A stretch of 64,000 bases of DNA from Dryocosmus kuriphilus. Its lineage: Eukaryota; Arthropoda; Insecta; Hymenoptera; Cynipidae. Position numbers and translations under genes: made by a program. This document shows, in pieces, positions 32,290 to 43,799 of this stretch. The stretch covers positions 239,272,452 to 239,336,451 of the forward strand of contig CM076190.1 of the NCBI GenBank assembly GCA_038277395.1, in the 5' to 3' direction. Below the pieces are notes generated by a model, which was not told where the DNA came from, did not search any database, and saw only the letters and a program-made list of their open reading frames with translations. Numbering within the stretch: the first letter of the stretch is position 1; every line of letters begins with the position of its first letter.

Positions 32290-34165
32290 CTACAGCTTTG
32301 AAAATATCCACGAAAACTAACATGTACTGATTTTTTCCCTTCTCCGTTGTTGGCAATGGTCCCGCGATATCTGCAGCAATCATGGTCCAAGGTTCGTCTA
32401 CAATTCTTTCCCCCAGTCGCCCTGTTTTCAACTGGTTACTTGGTTTCGTTCTCTGATATACCGCACAGTTTTCTTGCGTATTTGATTAATTCCGAATACG
32501 TCCCTGGCCAGAAATGATAATCAGAAATTCTCGCATGCGTTTTCTCGGAACCTAAATTTCCCGCTTGTGTACTGTCGTGATTTACTTTTAGAACCTGATT
32601 TTGTAATTTTTTCTGTACGACGAGTTTCCATGGATCAGAGTCTAGTAATAGCGTAAATTTTGAAGGGTCAGTTTTGTAAAAATAGAGTTGAGAGTCTCGT
32701 ATTTGCCATTTTTCGTTTTTTGCCGGTTCGTTTTTGAATTGTCTTAATTTAGCGGAGTACCAGTTATCCGTCTGATCATCTAAGTCCGCTTTCGGTATTT
32801 ATGTATTACTCGATAACGCGAACACGACCGCGTTTACTGTTCCTTTCGATCTTGATAGAGCGTCCGGCACTACATTCGAACTACTCTTTCTATAAATTAT
32901 CTCATAGGCGTATTCGAGCAGTTCCAGTGCCCATGGTCCGTAATGATTTTAACGTTTGAGGTAAGGTTTAAAATTTTCTAATTGCCTAAACCACGGCTAG
33001 GTACTCTTTTTCTGAGGCCGAGTAATTGAGTCTCCGTGTCGCTGAGGGCTCTACTCGCATATGTTATATAACAATTTTTTCCTTCTATGGCTTCAGTAAG
33101 TACGGCTTCTAAACCCGTATTACTTGCATCTGTTTCTAGCTGAAAGTGTTATGCAAAATCTGGACAAGTTAGAATTGGTGCTGTAGTTAAAAGTTCCTTA
33201 ATTTTTTAGAATGCTTCATCCCGTTCCATTCCCCAATCCCATGCCTTATCCTTTTTTAATATCTCTATTTAAGGGTTCCATAATTTCCGTAAAATAAGGT
33301 ATAAACTTTCGGCACCATCCAGCCATGCCTATAATACGCTGGATTTGTTTCACATTTTTCGGTTTCGGAAAATTGAGGATTGGTGAATTTTATCCTCTTC
33401 AACCTGGAGTCCCTGTTTGTTAAGTTTAAAACATAAGTATCTTATTTCTGAGCAGCCAAATTCGCATTTATCTGGACTGATCGTCAAATTTGCCTTATTT
33501 ATGGTAATTTATCCAGAATTATATTCAAATATTTTAAATGAGCCTCAAAACCTTCTGCAACTATAATTATGTCATCTGAATAACAAAAAACGTTAAGCTT
33601 AAGGTCTAGAATAATTATTTTATCCATGAGCCTCTGAAAAGTGGCTCGTGCATTCGTTGGACCAAATGACATTCTGTTAAACTCAAACATGCTCTTACCG
33701 GGTATTGTGAATGCTCTAATCGGTCTTGAATTTTCTTCTAAAGGAGTTTGTAACTATGCCATTTTTAAATCATTTTTGTAATAAATGTTGCTGCTATGAG
33801 TGGGTATAAACTTTTGGTCATGACTGGTATTGGATAAAGATCTTCTTCGTTATGTTATTTACTTTGCGGAAATCTAAGCAAAATCTGTATTCTCCATTTG
33901 GTATCTTTACCATGACATTGGGGTTTGACCAGCCTGAATAGGAATGTCTTATAATCTCCTGTTCTAACACTTTGTCCACTTCCTTAAATATTTCTTGTCT
34001 GATTTTTGGACTTACATGGTAATAGCGCTGGTTTATCCAATCGTGTCCCTGAACATGGATTTTGTGTTCGATTAAATGGATTGCCCTATGTTCTTTCCCT
34101 TTGTAAATTGTAACATTTTCTTCTACTAGTTCTTCTAATTGGATTTGTTGATTGTCGTTCATTTC
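32290..34165 (-). pseudogene. Gypsy pol: reverse transcriptase, RNase H, integrase
   Basis: The reverse transcriptase begins at about 34160 (KEHRAIHLIEHKIHV, then GWSNPNVMVKIPNGEYRFCL, DFRKVNNITKK). It continues at 33690 with FNRMSFGPTNARATFQRLMD and the catalytic box FCYSDDIIIVAE. RNase H follows near 33150 (TDASNTGLEAVL). The integrase zinc region (NHDSTQAGNLGSEKTHAR) is near 32560, and the core start (MIAADIAGPLPTTEKGKNQY, with the first Asp) is near 32390. Frameshifts and stops separate every piece, and the integrase core is cut by the rosa-like insertion or rearrangement. Confidence 0.75.
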
Positions 34166-36602
34166 AATAATACCCTCACAAATTTCTGAAGAATAATTCT
34201 GCTGTTTCTCAACTTTCCCTGAATGGTCTAAAACACCATTTAATAAAATTTCCTTGTTTTTAAAATTAAACCATTGTTTTCAGTCCCTTCTTTCTACTAA
34301 TTCACTAACCTTTTCCGACTCCTTATCCGTTTCCATAGCCTTATTATTTTTAATAAGCTTGCTAACGTTTTTCCCATCATTATTCTGATTTTTATTATTT
34401 CATATGCTACCCGAATTCTTTTTCTCACTGTTATTTTTACTATATCTCGGTGATTCCCGGGTATCTGAGTCGTCGCTGGTCTCTTGGGTAGGGACGCCTT
34501 CTAATTGTTGAAATTTATTGCTTGTGGGGACGTTTATTCATTTAGGGATATCCTCATCAGGATTTCTTACAGGAATTTATACATTTTTTGTTTTTTCAGA
34601 TGGATGTGGATTACTAGCTACTAGGGGGATTTCGCTATTTTCTGACTTTGGTTTAGTTCTTTCGGCTTCCCTGTCGCTTTTCAAAGTTTCCGACACTTCA
34701 TTTTTATCCGAACTTAGCATTTCTGGCGTTTCGATAATAGGTCATAATTTATTTTGTCCTAATACTCAGCTTGGTGGTTTCGCTGGTAGTACCGATAGTA
34801 TGGGCATCTGTTTTGAAATTACCTGGAATTTTGCAGTAAAATGTATTGGTGGCGCTTGAATTTTCACAGTTGCCTGTGGTTTTGGATAAAAATTTTTCCC
34901 TAATTATTGTCCTGGTTACTTTGCCTACTCGTATTGCTTCTCGAATTCTGGATTTTAGTCTCTATATTTGATTTTTGGAAATTTTTATTATATTCACCTT
35001 TATTTTCCCAGACGTAATTTCTGTTTCTTCTTGTCGAAATTCTATCATCGGGTTGTTCTTGTTTTTATTAGAACTCGATGCTGCTTGCTGTAATTGAGCC
35101 CACATCTGGTTGTAGAAATTGCAATTAAATCTTGAGGTATTATTTGGAAATATGGCTTGGAACTAAGGTTGAAATCTAGGTTTGAAACTACGTCTTTGAT
35201 TTGTCTCCTAATTTTGGACTTTGCTAGCTCCATCTACAATTCTTTTCCCAAGTCCTCTAATTCTTCGAATGTTTGAAAATTGTTCCCTTTTATGTACATT
35301 TTGTAATCCTATCGGAGATTTTCGTATGTCCGGCGCAATTTACATTCTAAACTCTTTCCAGGGTGCAGCCTGGTAAATAAATTCCTAATTTCTGTGAAAT
35401 ACGAATGAATATCTTGCGCTCTTTTTTAGTTGCAAAGTTTTATCTTTTGCCTGACTATCTCTAAGAATTTCCCGTCTAAAGACGGGCTTTTCAAATTCTC
35501 GAAATAATCTTGCAAGTTCCTCCAAGAGTTTCTGTGGTTGTTCTACAAATCGTGAGCATCGTCTATTAAAATCGCGTCTAGGTTTTCTACGACGTCGCGA
35601 TCGTCTATTTTGTAACCCCGTTTGAACCTTTTTAGGTCGTTGAGGAAACTGGCTGGACTATTCTCTTTATTGTTCTTAAATTTTATCGGCCAGTTTGTCG
35701 TAATTTAGGATGGCATTTGTACCATTCCTAATGGGAAAATGGTTGCCTGGACTGTTTCGTTATTTCTGATTGCGGGTTCGTATTCGCTTTACGAATCACC
35801 TCTATAGCTACGCGACTCTCTATTCGAACTTTCTTTTGTTGTCAATATTCTACGAGATCTGTTTCGGTTGACATTTAAATTGTCCCTCTGAATGTCGCTA
35901 GAGTCTGATTCATGCGCTCTACAATGAGTTTCTCTCTGACTTTTGTTATTTACAAACTTTTTTTTCAAATTCCCAATTGGTTTCTGCAACCTTTCCTCAA
36001 GGTCAAACTGTACCGGTTGCCGACTCTCTAAGAGTTCGTCGATCTATAGCACAAACTGATTATTGTTTTCTAGGAAGGAGTCAACTTCAAACATCGTTAA
36101 TACTTATTAAAATATCACGATCATTTGTTAGATTTTTTTGTGGTCTCGCTAAATTTAATGTTGGTACGTCTATATTATTCCAGTCTAGTGACTCATATGG
36201 GTTAACTATACTTATTGTTTGTCTGCTTGGTATATCTAAACTTTTTCGGGATTTTCCCATCTGCAGAATTACGGTATTATTTTCAGAAAAACTTCTACCT
36301 CATTCCACAGACCGGTTGAACGTTTTCGGTATTGTGCCGGTATTTTTCTGCAATGATTTCCCCCAATTCTGAGTTTGTGTCGCGACTGCCAAATTTTTCC
36401 GATTTTTTTCCATAACCGCTTTTGCTGCTGCACCTTCTCCGTCTAGGCTATCATGGTCGGTTTCAATGTTCGACTGTTTATCCATTTTCGCGTTTGACGT
36501 TTTAATTTTTCCTGGTCTCAATTTCATTATACCCTGTAGTATCTGTGGTTGCTTGGGCTTCACAGCTACAGGAACTACCGTAGTATGTGCATATTCGTGC
36601 AC
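34166..36602 (-). pseudogene. Gypsy gag and gag-pol linker, decayed
   Basis: Fragments in several - strand frames are rich in Lys, Gln, Asn, Ser and Arg, for example KLRPGKIKTSNAKMDKQSN, SDSSDIQRDNLNVNRNRSRR and ELAKSKIRRQIKDVV. The position upstream of reverse transcriptase and this composition suggest gag. I see no intact zinc knuckle. About 1.37 kb of this region (about 34685-36056) is replaced in segment B. Confidence 0.5.
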
Positions 36603-36629
36603 ATTATGAACACCCTATATATATATATA

Positions 36630-37947
36630 CGAGATGTGATTAAAAATTAAGGTGACTTTTAATTTTTATGAAAAGATATTTATTTATTCATCATTATTAT
36701 ATTGTCCCCTTCAAAGTAACCACCCTCAGATATAATACACATGTGCCAACGCTTTTTCCAATCCACGAAGCACTTCTGGTAAGCACTTTTTGTATAGACT
36801 TGAGTTCTTCCAACGACGCATTCTTTATCTCCTGAATCGTTGCAAATCGCCGTCCTTTCATAGTTGTCTTCAGTTTTAGGTACGGGAAAAATTCGCAAGA
36901 GGTCAAATCCGGTGAACATCGTGGCTGAGGCATGATTGTGGTTTTTCTTTTGGCCACAAAGTCACGCACAAGCAACGATGAGTGAGCAGCTGCATTGTCG
37001 TGATGCAAAAGCCATGAATTGTTTTTCCACATTTCCGTACGTTTTTGTGGTATTGCTTCTCGCAAATGGCGCATAACTTTAAAGTAATATTCCTTACTGA
37101 CCGTGCGACCTTGTGATAAGAACTCTTGATGTACTACGCCACGATAATTGAAGAAAACAGTGGGAAAAACCTTGAAATTTGACTAAACTTGACGTGCTTT
37201 TTCGGTCTTGGCTCCTCCGGGGTCTTCCATTGGGACGATTGGGCTTTGGCTTCGACGTCGTAACCATATACCCATGATTGGGCACCAGTTATAATCCTTT
37301 TAAGAATATCAAAATTATTATTGACGTCATTTAACAGCTCTTGAGCGACACTCATTCGACAGTTCTTTTGTTCGAAATTTAGCAGTTTCGTATCAAATTT
37401 CGCTGCCACACGTTTCATGCCCAGAACGTTGGAAAAAATTGCATGAAACGAGCCAACTAAGATGCCGACATCTTCAGCAACTTCTCTAACAGAGATTCGA
37501 CGATTCCCCAACACCATATTCTTCTCTTCTTCAACGCTTTATGATTTATTGGCGCGGTGGGGTTGCCAGAGCGAGATTCGTCAATGGTGTCTTCTCGGCC
37601 TTCTTGGAAGAGCTTCTCGCACTTATAAACGTTCTCTTTCGCTCAAAGTAGACTCACCTTATGCCACTGTCAACATTTCAAGTATTCTGGAGCATTTAAT
37701 TCCATCTTTTACACAAAACTTATTGCAGATACTCTGATCCATTTTTTTCGACAGCAGAAAATCGAAGATCACACCAAACCCTTCTAACATTTACATCTCT
37801 CACAAACAAACTAAGGGTGCTATACACTTGAAGCTGTGCACATATATTCGGGGCAAGTGCACCAATGTAAAATTTTAAAAAATTGAAGATCGAATTTACG
37901 TAGCCCGCGAAATTGGAAAAGTAACCTTACTTTTTGAACACGCCTCG
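36630..37947 (-). mobile_element. mariner, copy A, with dead transposase
   Basis: The 1,318-bp element has ~30-bp inverted ends (CGAGATGTGATTAAAAATTA and its partner) and TA on both sides (36628-36629, 37948-37949). The - strand transposase pieces (36697-37517) include HHDNAAAHSSLLVRDF, MPQPRCSPDLTSCEFF, MKGRRFATIQEIKNASL and DWKKRWHMCIISEGGYFEGD. The spacing from the second Asp to the third position is 34 residues. The third catalytic Asp is Glu, and the first box reads TGAQSW instead of TGDESW, so two of three catalytic positions are altered. Frameshifts are present. The same element sits at the paralogous site in B, so it inserted before the duplication. Confidence 0.85.
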
Positions 37948-38599
37948 TATATAGTTCAATCCGATTCTGTATTGTAACCCTACTAAGTAAGTTTCTTTTA
38001 CTTTTAGACGTCTTGCATAATATTTTCTACGCTGGTTTCCTGGATAAAATTTTTAATTTGGATTATAATTATAAAATTAACTATACCGAGTTCAGAAACC
38101 TGTTTATTTTCGTTCTCTGCTCGATTGTTCCCGATATGCGTCGCGTGATCATCGCACCCTAATTACGCTTGACCGCTGACCCTTGGTGTCTTCCAGCGCG
38201 TTCAAGTATTGTGTTCCGCACGGCGACTAGATTTTTCACTTCAAATGCTGACCAAAACTTTACTCCTTTTTCGGTTCTAGAATTTACCCTGCTTTTACTT
38301 TTCCTGACCATTTCACCAATTTGAACTTATACCCTTTATAATTTTCACGACCCTAAATTTCTCGATCTCTTGATGGTTGACTAACTTGGTTTCGTTTTCA
38401 CTTCCGTTTTGGTTACATTTTTCCCCACATTTCACATTATAATACACTATAAATGTTCGAAATATAGTATGGAACAATATAGGAGATCACATAGAACAAA
38501 AATCATATCATGGCGTATGAAAAATTCAGTAACAAGAGATCATAGCAGTGTTCCTACCAAAGCTCGGCAACAGACAAATGCATAGCAGGTGAGTGGCGA

Positions 38600-39414
38600 G
38601 CCCGGTAGCCGACTGTCCGGTCGGGATCCATCGTATGTTTCCGACCGGGCTCGACCGCAGCCCCCGCGACCCACCTGGTAACGTCCGCGTTACACACTCT
38701 ACAAGGGAAAAGGAGATGAGAGTGAATTCAAAAAATTATAGAACTGCCAGCTTACTTATTACCTCAGGCAAAGTATTAACCAAAATATTCATTGTTAAAG
38801 TCACGGAAATGACGGAATACAAGATATCGGAAGTGCAATGCGGATTTATGCCAGGAAGATCACGTGCGAATCTAATATCTATCTTGTAGCAGATCACAGG
38901 AGAAAGTTTGAGAGAAAACAAAAATGTTTTCCGCGCGTCATTGACCTGGAACGTAATTTTGACAAGGCGGATAGCGTTAAACTTAGGGACGTTGTGAAAG
39001 AGTGTAGAGTCAATGGTTGGCTCCTTAAATTAATTAAAGCAACATATTCGGATTCAGCGCATCAAAAACCTTTGGAAAAGTATATTCTGGTATCTGGGTC
39101 AGAGGGTCGACCTCATTTTGTCGGCCTGTGTTATACGTCAGGACAGAGATATATGGCAAAAAATTGTCTATAAGAAGTGTGTGACGATCACCTGACATGA
39201 AAGATTTTGGATAATCATGGGCTCTGGTGGAACACTTTTCTTAGCAAATACGGCTGGGGTTTATCATATGTACCCCCATATGGCTATGCGAAACTCTCCA
39301 CCAGGGGTGATTTCTGGAGAGATCGATAAGCGACCTGGGTTGGAAAGGTTTTGCGGGACTGGTGTGTTGTTTCAGGGATACTTCTGGGTCCATCCAAGTT
39401 TATGCTTTCCAATG
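38600..39414 (+). mobile_element. LINE copy 2, internally deleted and 3' truncated
   Basis: Reverse-transcriptase sequence (NYRTASLLITSGKVLTKIF, ISEVQCGFMPGRSRAN) runs to about 39050. It then jumps, through ~85 bp of unrelated sequence, to the 3' region starting at TTATACGTCAGG (39133). About 900 bp of the palm and thumb region present in LINE3 is missing. At about 39415 the 3' region breaks off into R2-like sequence. It marks the boundary between segments A and B. Confidence 0.7.
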
Positions 39415-40740
39415 CGGTATCTCGGTATATTGCAGGAAAGAGCACCACTCCTGTCTGCAATAAAAAAGGCACTTAAGGCTTCCTTTTCGAGACAACTGAG
39501 TTCGATCATGTCTACCGGTCTCACTGCTAAGAACATCACCAAAGCAGTTAACACCTTTGCTATCCCTCTTCTAACATACTCCTTTGGGTTATTATTGTAG
39601 TCTGAAACAGATCTTGAGGCTTTAAACGGAATCATCCGCGTGAAAATGTCTGAGCATCGGATGCATCACGAGAGGACGGCTGTGGAGAGATTAGTCCTAC
39701 CACGCAAGCTTGGGGAAGAGGGCGTTTGGACGTTCGACGGCTTTGTGACTCACAGGTTACACAGCTACGCGAATACTTCCTCAACAGGACGAATATCCCG
39801 CTCTACGACTACATCTGTAGAGTAGACCTGTACACCCCACTTAAGCTTGCAGTTGCTGATTACCAAAACATCGGACACCTAACTGTTGAACAACTTAATG
39901 CTCAATGGCGTGGTAAGCAACTGCATGGAAAGCACCCTCAAATACTAGATATTCTATGCGTAAATACTAAGTCTTCAAACCTCTGGCTAAAGTGGGGAGA
40001 TTTCTTTCCGGAAACGGAGGGGTTCGTTATTGCTATCCAAGATGGAGTAATGAACACGAGGAACTACCAAAAGCATATCCTCAATGTTAAGGCGGTCATT
40101 GATAAATGCCGCCTCGGTGGTAATCCAAATGAGACAATCGAGCACATCATTGATGGCTGTACGATGCTTGCCTCGCAAGAATATACCCGCAGACACAATG
40201 ATGCTGCAGGGATTATCCACCAACAGATTGCTCTAAATCTTGGTTTTCTAGAGGAACGTAAGCCTTATTATAAATACTCCCCTGTAAGAGTACTAGAGAA
40301 CGAACATCATCTCCTCTACTGGAACAGGACTATCCTGACAGACCACCTGGTTAGGCATAATCGCCCAGACGTCCTCTGGTGGAACAAACATGAGCAACAT
40401 ATCAGAGTTATTGACATTAGTGCTCCCTTAAACCACAATATCCAACTTCGATACACTGAGAAGATCCAGAAGTATGCGGAGTTGCGGCAGGAGATCATGG
40501 CCGTGTGGAGGGTGAAGAAGGTCACCCTTCACCCGGCAGTAATCTCCTCCACAGGGAACGTTCACGTGAGATGCAACCAGCACTTGGAACACCTGGGAGC
40601 TGGGAAATTTTTACATCTTACACAGAAGGCGATATTGCTTAACACCTGCCGCATCGTGCGGAGTTTTATGGGCGTTACCAATGATAGCGGCTAATCGTCT
40701 TCTGTAATAAAGGCTATCCCGCGTACACTTTAAAAGTTGA
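39415..40740 (+). mobile_element. R2-like non-LTR retrotransposon, 5'-truncated copy
   Basis: It begins inside the reverse-transcriptase end (YLGILQERAPLLSAIKKALK, about 39415) and runs through the C-terminal knuckle and endonuclease to a TAA at 40692-40694 plus a short 3' region. It interrupts the 3' region of LINE2. No 28S rDNA is nearby, so this is a dispersed R2-superclade element. Confidence 0.75.
39726..40694 (+). pseudogene. R2-like ORF C-terminus with restriction-like endonuclease
   Basis: A 322-codon open frame. A zinc-knuckle-like motif at residues 128-145 keeps C128, H140 and C145, but the second Cys is Gly131 (CRLGGNPNETIEHIIDGC). The endonuclease core follows: RPD at 213-215, VIDIS with Asp230, and EKIQKY with Lys246/Lys249, the PD...D...K pattern of R2-type endonucleases that nick the target DNA. 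The tail has FLHLTQKAILLNTCRIVRSF. The upstream part of the protein lies in two other frames (39415-39725), so the whole is non-functional although this stretch is well preserved. Confidence 0.7.
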
Positions 40741-41472
40741 CATCCCCACGTTATGCACTTTTAATATTTAAAAAAATTTTTTTGACAGAGTTATATTTAG
40801 TTTTATTATCATGTCTTGTGACTTTTGTTTATTTTTGTTCTTGTTATTATCATTATTATTATGTTCGCTATCGTGTCGTGTATGTCTGTGTACGCTTGTG
40901 AAGTTATGTGTATTGTTCACCGCTCGAAATATTTTTATATTAATTGAGCCGTTGGTCTCAGATGCTGGTTTAAAAAATCTTGACGAATGCTCTGGTTTCC
41001 ATTCCCAGGTATGTCTCTGACTTTCTCTCTCTCGCTATCTCTCTCTTTGAGGAGTGCTTTTGCCCCCTTGGCACCTGGAAAAAGCAATATCGCTTGAAAT
41101 TTATAACATCAAAAAAGAATTGAGGACAAATGTCTCTGATAATGTTGCCTGTAAGGGAGCATTGTTCGTTTAAAAAAAAAAGAAAAAAAAAAAAACGAGC
41201 AATGGTTCTTCGGGCGTCTGTTTGAGACATTTGTGAATTTCCTCAATTCAGAAAAACACCTCATACTTCTGGCATCACTTTACGCCTAAGCAACAGCTGC
41301 GATGCTTCATGGTCCAGAGCAGGATTATTTTAATTATTTGACGAATGCGGAAGCAGAATAATTTTTGAAACCGCATCTGACACAAACGAATCTACTAAGC
41401 ACTTGCCGCGTTCGCGACCGTGTTTGGTAGCAAAGTACCGGCTCATGAATACCTGTGAGAGGAGGTGGGCCC
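40741..41472. other. spacer between the R2-like copy and segment B
   Basis: A+T-rich with an ATT-rich tract near 40830-40860 and a fold-back at 41127-41228. No gene is recognisable. There is no counterpart in front of segment A. Confidence 0.45.
41127..41228. repeat. ~100-bp fold-back with poly-A loop
   Basis: ACAAATGTCTC...CATTGTTCGTTT pairs imperfectly with AACGAGCAATG...GAGACATTTGT around a run of A. It resembles a small fold-back or MITE remnant. Confidence 0.45.
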
Positions 41473-41484
41473 ATAATAATAATA

Positions 41485-41515
<31 letters not shown>
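41473..41515. repeat. (AAT)n microsatellite at the left edge of segment B
   Basis: ATA repeats interrupted by ATG, at the position where segment A starts after the LINE1 tail. Confidence 0.9.
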
Positions 41516-41516
<1 letters not shown>

Positions 41517-41792
41517 TTTATTTACATTTTCATTAACATTAAGCTTTTATTTATAGAGGAGAAGTAACTTAACCTAATTCTACAAAGTAAAACCTTAACA
41601 AAGTTTAAGAAATTCTTCTCTCAATCTTATCTCATAAAAGTAAATATACTCGAAACCAGATTGCCAATTTTCGACTGCTTAAAAGAGCTACTTGTTTCTT
41701 CAGAAAGCTGCTTTCTGATACTTTTTATCAATGCCTCAAAGCAATTTCTAGCGTTCATACTATGTTTTCATTTTATATGTTTTTAAGCCGAA

Positions 41793-42343
41793 TCAATGGT
41801 GTGGTGGGGACATGGCTACACGTTCTAACACAAAATACTTTGAGATTGGGTATCTTTCGCCAACCTTAACGGCCTCTTGTTCATCTTGGGACATAGGTTC
41901 AACGAAGCCGGTTATCGAGTCAATTTTCGCCCTGTGAATAAGACGTCTGCTAGTTGAATACATATAAAATACCTCAAGAATTTCATCACGTTTCAATATT
42001 GCAAAGATTTCACCCTGAAATGTTGACAATACAGTTTGTTCCTGGGTTGTAATAGGTACGTAAAAATGTCCTCTGTGGACATGAAGTTGAGCAAATTGAG
42101 GAAATATGTATCTTCGAAATTGGAATGCCAGATCCAAATTACATATGGGGACAATCTGCGTAATTTCATTTCCGGCAGGGACAGAAGGTACGGCTGGTGG
42201 AGATCTGGACCTGACACGAGGAGGAGACTTAGCGGGAGAACTCGGATCCCCGAGAGGAGAGTGAGGTCCTCTGGGAGAACGAGAATGTTCGGTCAAAGGA
42301 TTACGATCGCCGTTATGGTCAGAATCGGACTGTGAACTTAACT
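41793..42343 (-). CDS. unknown protein, terminal exon, paralogue B
   Basis: Same architecture as 15709-16259: an acceptor TTTCTGTTTCTTGTTGCAG ending at 42344, an S/P-rich start, a compact domain and an identical C-terminus (KYFVLERVAMSPPHH). No stop and no indel relative to A. By hand alignment I count 7 silent codon differences (P, K, F, R, F, L, Q) and about 37 replaced codons, many with two changed bases (for example Glu/Arg, Arg/Glu, Lys/Asp, Gly/His, Arg/Phe). Replacements cluster in the middle of the domain, while the ends and the NEITQIVPICNLDLAFQFRRY block are nearly unchanged. The intron beside it differs at roughly one site in seven. Function unknown. Confidence 0.6.
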
Positions 42344-43799
42344 CTGCAACAAGAAACAGAAACATATTAGAAAAGTTTTTAGGGCTTTGCAGCCTTGGGC
42401 AGGAAGACTTATATAGCTTTGGTTTGGTCGACTATATGCTCAGTATCTAAGCTCGAGCAGGGAATTTATAAAACATATATTGGTAAAAAAAATATATACC
42501 CAATAAACCATGGGGTATCAAATTGTAGAAGATTAATCTGATTATTAACTTATATGGTGATTCTCTAGCATCCATTTTTTTTACATATCTTTTTTTCTAC
42601 CCAGAAATGAAAAATCAAGAGAGTTAAATCGAAAAATTTAATTATTTTCATTAAAATTTTAACTATAAGTTCCAATTTACCAAAAAGCTTATATATAAAT
42701 TTTAGCATCAATATGACTCTTTAGCGGCCTGATTATTTTTGAAATATATTCTTATTTTAATTCAAAAATGAAAAATGAAGGAAAAAGAAGGGGCAAAAAA
42801 ACCATTTGACCAGAATCTTCAATTTTGTGATAATTTTGATTCTAAATTTTCCACTTTGGAAAAATCATGCAATATTCTTTCTCAGTAAAGTTAAGAATAT
42901 TATAGACATAGCCATCTATTGCTTTACGCAAGAGCTGAGGTAGTCATTGTCTACATATTATTTGGATTCAAATCCAACTGAGTATTTGCTTAAATAACTT
43001 TTGTTATTATGGTACAGCCAATGTAGCAAAAATTGGAATATACAGAATGTAAAATGTCTTTCTGGCAATTCTCTCGAAATGCCGGTGACCTAGAAAAAAC
43101 AGTAACTAGAGTAACTTAAAATGTAATTAGATATTATTATTACAAAATATTAATAAATAAAGTCTGAATAGGTGTCGGCGGTGGATGAAGTTGCACTAAT
43201 ATTGTTGAGATTCATTTTCTTTCAAATTAAAGCCGAAAACAAAATGAATCATTTTTTCGACCTCCGCCATTTGATTATATATTTTTGGGTAGAAAAGAAG
43301 TTATTTTAAAAGAGACAGATGCAAAATGTTGAAAATTCGGAAAAGCTGCATAAGTAGATACTTGCGCTACTTCGCATAACAGACAATATTTTATTTAATC
43401 CTTACATTTTTAGATTCTCATCCAGAATAAGAAGATATAAGTTGTATGCAAAATTAGACGTTCAGCAATAAGAGGACCCCCTGAGTGAGAAAAGATAGTT
43501 TGAAAACTTCTTTTCAGAACTTCGTGCCCCACTCTCCGAAAAAAAACTCTCGTAACATTTTTCTTTGCACCAAAAATGAAAATCTTAGAGAGCGTTGAAG
43601 TGAAAAAAAGATTTCTAATTTGAAAATTTCCTGAGTTCCAGGAGTTCTGACTAGAATTTTCTTCTCCTCCGGAGAAGTTCAACGCAAAAGTACTGTAACG
43701 GTATTCGGTGAACCCAATATCAAAAAAGTTACGTCACTTTGAAGGTGCTCCAAAATTTTCTAATTTGATGAACTTTGAATAGCGTTCTGTTCTCTTTCG
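42344..43799. other. intron-like A+T-rich DNA of segment B
   Basis: Counterpart of 16260-19251 without the tRNA-unit insert. The empty insertion site is at 43148-43161. No gene is seen. Confidence 0.45.

Larger units (their letters stand above)
32286..38450 (-). mobile_element. Gypsy-like LTR retrotransposon remnant, copy A
   Basis: Read on the - strand: a leader or LTR-like region (about 37950-38450), a gag-like ORF region interrupted by a mariner (36630-37947), reverse transcriptase, RNase H and integrase, ending where the rosa-like fragment begins. No second LTR, clear primer-binding site or target duplication could be defined. All frames are broken. Confidence 0.7.
15450..38595. repeat. 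segment A of a direct tandem duplication
   Basis: The order of landmarks (unknown exon, intron-like DNA, satellite, degenerate A+T stretch, rosa-like transposase, Gypsy, mariner, LINE) is repeated in the same orientation at about 41.5-55.2 kb. Matching stretches look about 85% alike by eye. Segment A is longer, mainly because of the satellite expansion and the tRNA-unit insert. Confidence 0.85.

Noticed and set aside
32126..32431. A novel 101-residue protein
   Set aside because: It is a chimera of Gypsy integrase and out-of-frame rosa-type transposase sequence.
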